The notes below the pieces were generated by a model. The model was not told the DNA's origin, made no database searches, and saw only the letters and a list, made by a program, of their open reading frames with translations. DNA of 64,000 nucleotides, from assembly GCF_932274485.2 (NCBI RefSeq), contig NC_065879.2, forward strand, positions 40,108,436 to 40,172,435, given 5' to 3'. Origin of the DNA: Patella vulgata. Taxonomy: Eukaryota > Mollusca > Gastropoda > Patellidae. A program made the position numbers and the translations under genes. Shown one piece after another: positions 56,213 to 64,000 of the stretch; position 1 is the stretch's first letter, and each line of letters starts with the position of its first letter.

Positions 56213-58879
56213 CTTTAAACATTGAAATGCTTTGACTGATAAGTTTCTTTTGATTTTCTAACATTTAGCTCCAAGGTCATTATCCACTGGTACATACAGT
56301 ACATTATGTACATGTATATTGCTGTACATGTACCAACTCCCACTGACACCTAATCGTCAGGTGTGACTTCAGTGGATTATTAGGATCCGGTCATCATCTA
56401 AACATTTAATTAAGCATATCAATCCTACTGCTTTGATTCTATACTAAACTACGACACATTTTAGAAAAAACAAACATTCCAAGACATCCAAGTCTTGTAG
56501 GCCCATGTACGCTGTACATGAAATGGTGTGATACATGTAGGTTCAACTTGGATTCAGAAGTCCAAACTGTTGGAATGAATAGATCCTCGGTAAAGGTAAA
56601 AGTTTGCCAACCAGTCCGCTTTTTGCACCTTTTGTTTATCTCAGATAGCAAGACATTCAAAGAAAATGATCAATTTATACATTTTTACACATTTAAAGTG
56701 TCAAAAAATTTAATTATATTTATTTTGTTTTTTGGGTTAAATTCTTTGATATACTTGAATTTATGGCATATAAATTGACGATTCAACCAAGCAGTTAATG
56801 GCCTAAACAAGAGCCCTCGAACATGATTTAAATAGAGGCCCCAAAGTCTATTGAATTGGTCTATATTTTCTGTAACACAAATTTTAGTACATGTATATGA
56901 TTAGGCTTAATCAGTATTTTTTAATCTTCAGTTGGTTATCTTTGTGAAATAAAGTAAACAAATATTAAGGAGGTATTTTATTTACTTTCAATATGACACT
57001 AGTATAATACTGTATGTAAAATGTTATCATACAATTTGTGTACTGGTAGTTTATCAATTGGTTATCTATTTATACTGTGTATTATAATACTTGATTATGT
57101 TTATATTAGAATGATTAAACCCAGAATCAATACACACCATATTAATCTATTACAAGAGGTGCCAATATTGGTAATAAATGAGTGTATAGTGTTATAAAAG
57201 TGTTATGATATTTGATCTATTGTTTTGATATAAATACAAGGTTTTCTTAGAGAAGGAAAGTAAATTTATTGAGTTGAGGGAGTACTTTCTGTGTATTTTT
57301 AGTACAAACAAGAACAATATAGATTTGGTAAAAGTCTTAACTCAGGATATGATCATTATAGGATTTGATTTGTAGTTAAATATTGCCACATGAAATTATC
57401 TGCAGATACGTTATTGTAAAATGTTGATGTGAGTGTGAACATTGCATGATTATGACTCAAGGTCTTATGATATGTAGTAAATATACATCAGTGAGTGCTA
57501 GCGATTTATCAGCCAAATTATTGAAAACTTAAATCTCACGATTATAAGGTCTTTTCATAATATACATGTAAGTGCATGTAGTGAACGTTTCTCTGTGCTA
57601 GCTGTTGATCAGTCAAATTACTGAAAATTAAAATCTCACGATTATGAGGTCAATGATGTACATGTAGGAAACATACATCTGTGCTGGATACTGATCAAGT
57701 CAGATTACTGAAATTTAAAATCTGTTTAAAGTGATCAACAGATTCAGCCTGGAATATGTAAACATCATCAATTGAATTAACATTATGATCTGTGTCATAA
57801 TTCAATATATATGTACATGTATGTATCCAATCTAATAACTTGTACTTGTGTTAATGTAAATTTGGTAAGTCTTGTCTAGATGTAAATATTGACTATCTAC
57901 CTACTAATGTACTGAGTAAGTACTGTTACTGTACCCAGACAAATCAACCATGTTGTTCAGACCCAGACGACCTTTATGTACACCATGTGATTAAAATATA
58001 TGTTTATTTATACTCTATCTCCAACCTACAACATTCATGAGTGCATTGTATATTTTCATAGCCAGGTGAAGTCTACCTTTTTTGTTCACAGGATTTAAAG
58101 GAAAATAAAAATATATTTGCAGAGAGTTAAATGGAGGATTAAGTTTAAAAGGGTGAAAACACTTAGATGTAAAACGTGTGTTGGTCAAAGACATACATGT
58201 ATTATGTTGTTAGTCTAAATCTAATTTCCGTTGGTTTCTTTTATCATGGAGGTGTGATCAGAAGGTTTAGAATTGTATCTGCTGATTGATTCAATAAATG
58301 TTCATTTCTGATTTTTTTACGTTTTGCCCAAGGCTGAGTTTCAAGAACGTGCTCAATATTTAATGAAATTGATAATTTTGTGAAGTCATGAATTTAACCC
58401 ATATTTCATTGACATCACATTAACCAATTAATAATGTGGATAGTACCAATTTATTAACGGAGCTAAAACTGTTTGATTTTGAAATGGGTTGAACTGATCT
58501 GTTATTATTTCGATTATTGATGAGGCCAACTCACTCAAAATTCAAAAGATTACAAATTTTAATTTCTGGGTTTCTGTATTGACAGTGGAACACAAAATCG
58601 GTTACAGTTCAATGTATATAAACCTAAACTTTATTTACATTTATAGACGTAAAATGCTATACAAAATAGATTAGATGGTCATCATCATACAAAACAAATC
58701 AGCATATAAATTCCAATGAAATACATGTATACAGTTTTATTTTTGGTTAAAATCAGAAGTCTCATCATTCTAACTTTTGTTTTTTAGAATTGTTGTCATA
58801 ATTCGTTATACTTAAATAAAACACAAACCATTTTAAGAATCGTTTTAATTTTTAATCTCAAAGTAATCTATACTAATAT

Positions 58880-59328
58880 TTGTGACTGTCGTTTGTCTGT
58901 CTCTCTGTCTGTCTGTTCGGGGTTGGCGGCTACACTAGGTCTGCTCCGAGTCTGAAATTTTGGGGTAAAGGGGTAGCTCGGACCGGGGAGTAACATAGGC
59001 CAGGTGGCGTTGGTCTACCACTTTCGGTTTCGGAGTTCTGACCCCCGAGCGAAGCCGGTCTGTTCGGGGTTGGCGGCTACACTAGGTCTACCCGAGTCTG
59101 AAATTTGGGGTATAGGGGTAGCTCGGACCGGGGAGTAACATAGGCCAGGTGGCGTTAGTCTACCACTTCCGGTTTCGGAGTTATGACCCCCAAGCGAAGC
59201 CGGTATGTTCGGGGTTGGCGGCTACACTAGGTCTGCCACGAGTCTGAAATTTGGGGTATAGGGGTACGTAGCTTGGACCGGGGAGTAACATAGGCCAGGT
59301 GGCGTTAGTCTACCACTTTCGGTTTTTA
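58880..59328 (+). repeat. GC-rich tandem repeat, 2.8 units of ~147 bp
   Basis: Units start with TGTTCGGGGTTGGCGGCTAC at 58914, 59061 and 59206 (periods 147 and 145). Each contains 'gagtctgaaatttt', 'ggggtagctcggaccgggga', 'aacataggccaggtggcgtt' and 'cgagcgaagccgg' before the next unit; the third lacks the end. A (GTCT)n-like lead-in 'tgtctgtctctctgtctgtc' precedes it. GC content contrasts sharply with the AT-rich surroundings, so it is likely part of a mobile element of unrecognised class. Confidence 0.85.
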
Positions 59329-62300
59329 GATCCCTGGCAGAGTGTCTGTATCATTGATGAAAATTAAGTGAATTTGGTTTATAAATTATAAATGGAAATT
59401 TGATTTGCACTGAAGCAAATACAAAAGGCAGCAGATCCTCTGAAAATACACCAAGAAGGGTTGAATTACCCCCCTCCCCCAAAAAAATTTTCCTCCCTTC
59501 GCTTGGCAGCTATTATTTCCACCACTCAGCAAATCCTGGCTACATCCCTGCATTTGTACACATATGTGAACAGGTGTGTATTTATAAGTGTGTCTTTCAG
59601 CATATCCTCTAAAACTGACCAGGTGATACCCGATTTCTCCAAGTTACCTTGTTAATCAATGACTGGGAAATTCTTGTGACCTTGGTCACTGGTAGTGGTC
59701 ATTGTTTGTCTATTGATTTCCAGCCTCAAGCTGTCTATTTATTAGAGATTGTGAAGATAAAGCATTTAATCCACTTCACCCCATGTTTACTTCACATTAC
59801 ACTGCTGAAAACATGTCAATATTACATGGCAATGTGCACAGTCAGTCAATGAACAGGATCTCGGTACTGAGGGATTAAGAAAATCTCAACTATGTAGTAA
59901 ACAGACTGTCACTCAAACAAGAAAAGATTAAAACTTTTAATTCCAATGTCATTCAAGGGCTTCTAACATTTCTATGATACTCATGGTATAATACGCTGTT
60001 CAGATAACTATGTAGCGTTCACAAAGACTGTAGAAGATATTAAGTGAAACTTGTCCAACTGTTCCATACCCTTGGTAATCTTTTCTGGTTGTTCCTGGGA
60101 CAACACTCGTCGAATAAAGCCCAAGCCTCGGCTAATTCAAGTACAATCAACATTCAACTTGGCATGCTTATTCTGTGATCGATTGGCAGACTTAGATTTA
60201 TTGTTTATAATGGTGTTTATAAATTGTCATACTACATGTACGGTATGTACATGTAATGCAGCTTTAAAGAATGAATACTGTTTAAAGGAGATGCTACATG
60301 TATGGCAGCGATGATCAGAGATTGCAACCTACATGTACTTCGGTAATTATGCACAGTATCTTATTTGAAACAGCAAATTTTCCTCAAAAAGGGATGAAAT
60401 ATTCATGCACCAATTTTTGTCAGTAATAATCTAGACATTGTGAGACATATAAATGCACAAGGCAGTCCAGTCCAGAAGACATAAAAAATCATACATGTGG
60501 ACAAAAAATTAAAAATATCATTTTTATTATTGAATTACATCGCAACCTACCTACATGTATTAATTGTGTTGTAAAAAGTCGCATTGCAATTTAGCTAAGC
60601 AAATTTTGCTACATATTTGGAATTAGAATGTCTGATGGCAATTGTAAAACACCAAACTGTTGTAGCTTTTTCTGCACATTTGAATAATTGTTCAGTTTTG
60701 GTTAGAGTAAGTGGCAATTTATTGATGTCTCTTAACTGTTTGAGTTTATACTTAATGTGGCGACATATATTACACAATTATAATTAACATAATTCTTACT
60801 ATGTTCATATTATCTTCTGTATTTAAACATCTGTTTCCTATGTACAATTTACATTTCTTATCAAATATAATTATTTTAATCCTTAGCTTATACATGTATC
60901 TTTCTGTATGTACATGTAATGGTACATGTTCAATTTGGTGACCTGCTCATCCTATGATACCTATCGTTATCACTCACTGATAAAAAGTACAGTTACATGT
61001 ACTTTTTAATTTGTCATCATTAACTAATGCACAACCTTCAGAAAACAGCACTACAAAATTATGTCTGAATCACCAATAATTTACACAGTATTTTTGTTGA
61101 CTTTAGAAGCTCATCAATCAGAAGTCAATTTACAAACAAAATAAACATTTATTATGAAAATATGCCAAATTTTGTATTGTTCAATGTACATGTTTAGCGG
61201 GGGATACATGTAGTATTGCAGTATATTTATATTCAATTTATTTTCACAGCCCAAATATTTTAAATACATATTAAATTATAATTCCATTAATCTCAGTACG
61301 TTTTCACTGAAACAATCCAAAGATCCAAACTTCCTTCCCCACTTCACCTTACATTTAATAATTTCAAATAATATAATATCAGATTTTAAACTTGCAACCC
61401 CCATTAATATGAAAATTATTTCCACATGACTGAAATATAATTATGATCAAGAATAGACTTGATCTTAATTGTGTATAAATTTATCAGAATGACATTTTAT
61501 TGATTGAAGATTTGTATGGTCTGTAGTTTCAATGGTTTATGTCAATTTGACATGAAACAACTATGTCAGATAAATCGTTATTTGAACCCGTCTGCTACTC
61601 AGTACCAAGGCTGCTAGAGATATTTTCTATTTTAATTCATATACAACCGCTTCCTGTAGCATTTTAATACCAGGAACTTTTTAATAATGATATGTCATGG
61701 TGCTCGAATGTAGTTGGTTAATGCATTTTACATTCACTCACACCCTTTCGATTTGTTCAACTTATTTTCTCAATCAAGAATTCTGGACTATTTTTAGACC
61801 ACTTCCGTCTTTAAGATGTGAACTCCAAGATGATGCTAATGTAATGCACATTAAACTAAAGATTATACTCTGGTCTGGCCAATAGCCCAACTCGATAGAA
61901 ATCCGGATGCTTGACTCAGATGTTAAAATCATTTTGATTACATCACGTAAACAGTACCTTTTAGATGGAAGCCAATCTAACATATTAAGAAATTAGTTCA
62001 AATTACAAATTAAAAGAATCACAGTCATGTAAACCTACATAGTTTGTTGACTACGTGTAAATTTTAGTTAGATATCTTATTTAATTTCTCTAATTGGCAT
62101 CATAGAGATCGACGTAATAAATCAGACCTTTGACAATATCACTAACGATAAATTAGTCTGGAGGGCACAGCTGACTCTGCTGAACAATTCTCTGAAATGA
62201 ATATTGGATTTAATCAATTATCTTATGTACCGGTAACTGTTTTAGTCATAGTTAATAAACTGTCAGTTCCTAAAGTGTGTGTGTGGGGGGGGCAGACAAG

Positions 62301-63833
62301 CTTTTTTTTTTCTCCCGATCCCGCTGATTTTAAAAATTGTTCAAAAAATCGCACGTGTACCTTCGCATCAATGACGATTCTGCTCGACGAACCATTCATA
62401 ACTAGGTTTGTGTAGATATGCGATTTATAGCCGACGACAGATCTGTTGTTCTTCACATCTAAATTATTCCATCAGTTTAGTGCCATTAGTGATATTAGCC
62501 CTGGGGGAAAAGTATAGATTCCTGATGTTAATAATGTAAACCTGAACTGTGTGGTTCTGGTCTATAGACAATAGGAGGTCAGAGGTGAAAATTGTTCAAA
62601 AACCTTGGTATACTTGACCTGATAATGGTGAAAGTTGAGCTACAATTAAAACACATGGAATGATATTGATTCAAACCTCTCTAACCAATTTGTGTTAATT
62701 AGTAAGATAAATGAAGTACTATCTAGGGACCAATTTATCCACTGTTATTACTATTAATGATACTTGATGATAAAATGTAATAAGATTACTATGAATTTTG
62801 TATTATTCTTTTAAATATGATTACATAAACGTTTAATTAACAAACTCAATTCAGGAATTAAATTGATAATTTCATTGTTTAACGACTTACATATTTTTAT
62901 ATGTACATGTACTTGTTGTCAATTTATGTGATGGTTGGGCTATGTTTCACAGGTCTCAATAATTTATACACACGTTCTCAAGCCTATGCATTTTTATCTG
63001 CCCACATTAAAATGTAGTAGTCACTCTGTTGGTCAGTTGTTCACTATTTCTTGTGAATGCTCTTAAGGTTATATTTATCATCTGATCTTTTTAATATTAT
63101 ATGATTAGTGATACTTGTACATGTATCTGATAACTTCCAACTGGCATGAATATGTTTCATTAAATGGCAACCTATCTTAGTAGAATTAACATTAATTTAT
63201 CAAAATGATGATGCAACTGGCTGATAGAATTTTTAGGAATAAGCAATTCAAAAATATTTCACAAAATTTCAATTATTCAGATACCATGTAAATGTACATA
63301 TATGTACCTGTACCTGTAGATCATCCAGGATTTGTTGAAAATCTATTTTAGTTTCCTAGAAAAAAGAAATTCCCATCTAGTCATTCCCTCTTCGTCTAAC
63401 TAAACTAGTCATGTTTTATTAATTTTCCAAGTATGTCAATGTTGTTCAGTAGATATGAAAGTTTACTAAATCAGTATTTGTCTGATTAAAGGCATACATG
63501 TATCTCACACTAGTATGTCTGATTTGGCAAACTTCCCTGTTAAAATTATACAACTTCTAGCTCCCCTGAGGCCATCTTTATACCAATCATGTCGGCTTTA
63601 TATTGGTCAGCCGACAAACTATGATAAGCTATAATGTTACAATGTCACTATATGACAAAATCTTGTATTATTATCTTTATACCAAATGACTGTCGATTTT
63701 TATTTTATTTTTATTTAAATATAGAAATAGGTACATGTATATGTCAATTGTCAACTAATCAAATCCAGCTCTAATACTAAGGTCACAAAATGTGTTGGGG
63801 TGGCCTACTTCTTTTGACCAAAACCAATATAGA

Positions 63834-63862
63834 TATTATATATTATATATATATATATAATC
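63834..63862. repeat. (AT)n microsatellite
   Basis: Alternating TA run with two TAT interruptions. Confidence 0.85.
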
Positions 63863-64000
63863 TTGACAGATATTTTTTAATTTCACAATCTGGAAATTAA
63901 TAGTTGTTACAAATAAAAAAATATTAAAATTCCTGTGCCCTAGCATTGTAATACATGTATCTTTCTTGAATGCATACACTTTATGCACCATACTATATGT

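Larger units (their letters stand above)
40882..64000 (+). other. Long presumed first intron, AT-rich with frequent TACATGTA words
   Basis: After the exon at 40776-40881 no coding block with splice sites could be supported up to the window end. Stretches without a separate entry (40900-42420, 43920-44830, 45240-46870, 47410-49110, 49670-50730, 52100-52970, 53320-53990, 54070-55440, 56220-58900, 59330-63830) are AT-rich. They hold many TACATGTA/ACATGTACATGT words (for example 44368, 46047, 53354, 55163, 56306) and isolated open frames of 60-87 codons without domains. Assigning it all to one intron is inference. Confidence 0.4.

Noticed and set aside
58880-59328. CRISPR-like array
   Set aside because: Only three units of ~147 bp without distinct spacers, in an animal genome; an ordinary tandem repeat.
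61697-61983. Coding-like stretch on both strands
   Set aside because: Possible decayed element piece, but no recognisable motif.

Overview
This looks like an animal nuclear genome, most likely a mollusc (gastropod or bivalve; species not determinable). The grounds are spliced genes with GT-AG introns, an AT-rich intron background, frequent TACATGTA words, tRNA-headed SINEs with a GTTAAACCCCATTT-type tail, Tc1-like transposons with a TA target site, an L2/CR1-type LINE, and a clear ZDHHC12 orthologue. I saw no bacterial genes, rRNA or tRNA genes, CRISPR array or virus-derived element.

Left part (1-13.7 kb, minus strand): two tandem paralogous genes for small secreted proteins, at 4182-2726 and 13680-7305. 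Each has a 76-base signal-peptide exon and one large terminal exon, joined in phase 1. The predicted proteins are 215 and 228 residues and both end in CCPIG. The intron of the second gene (about 5.7 kb) is filled by an inverted satellite, a foldback element, a broken Tc1 copy and dispersed repeats. 13.7-22.6 kb holds only AT-rich sequence, a minisatellite, one MITE and SINE pieces.

Middle part (22.7-32.3 kb, minus strand): a five-exon ZDHHC12-like palmitoyltransferase gene of 286 residues with the DHHC, DPG and TTxE motifs. Its introns carry a Tc1 deletion derivative, a SINE with target-site duplication, a structurally intact Tc1-like element (339-residue transposase, 34-bp perfect terminal repeats) and a 5'-truncated L2-type LINE. 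32.3-40.4 kb is intergenic with a composite tandem repeat, telomere-like words, a SINE and a second Tc1 family with perfect ends but stop codons in its transposase.

Right part (40.4-64 kb, plus strand): a promoter-like region and a first coding exon (40776-40881) of an unrecognised protein with an N-myristoylation-type start. A very long intron appears to follow to the window end. It contains SINEs, a foldback element, a TTAA-specific MITE family in long and short forms (one copy inserted inside another with a TTAA duplication), and a 147-bp GC-rich tandem repeat. TACATGTA-type words are much denser here than in the left half.

The most novel content is the pair of fast-diverging secreted-protein genes, the nested TTAA MITE, and the possibly active Tc1 element.
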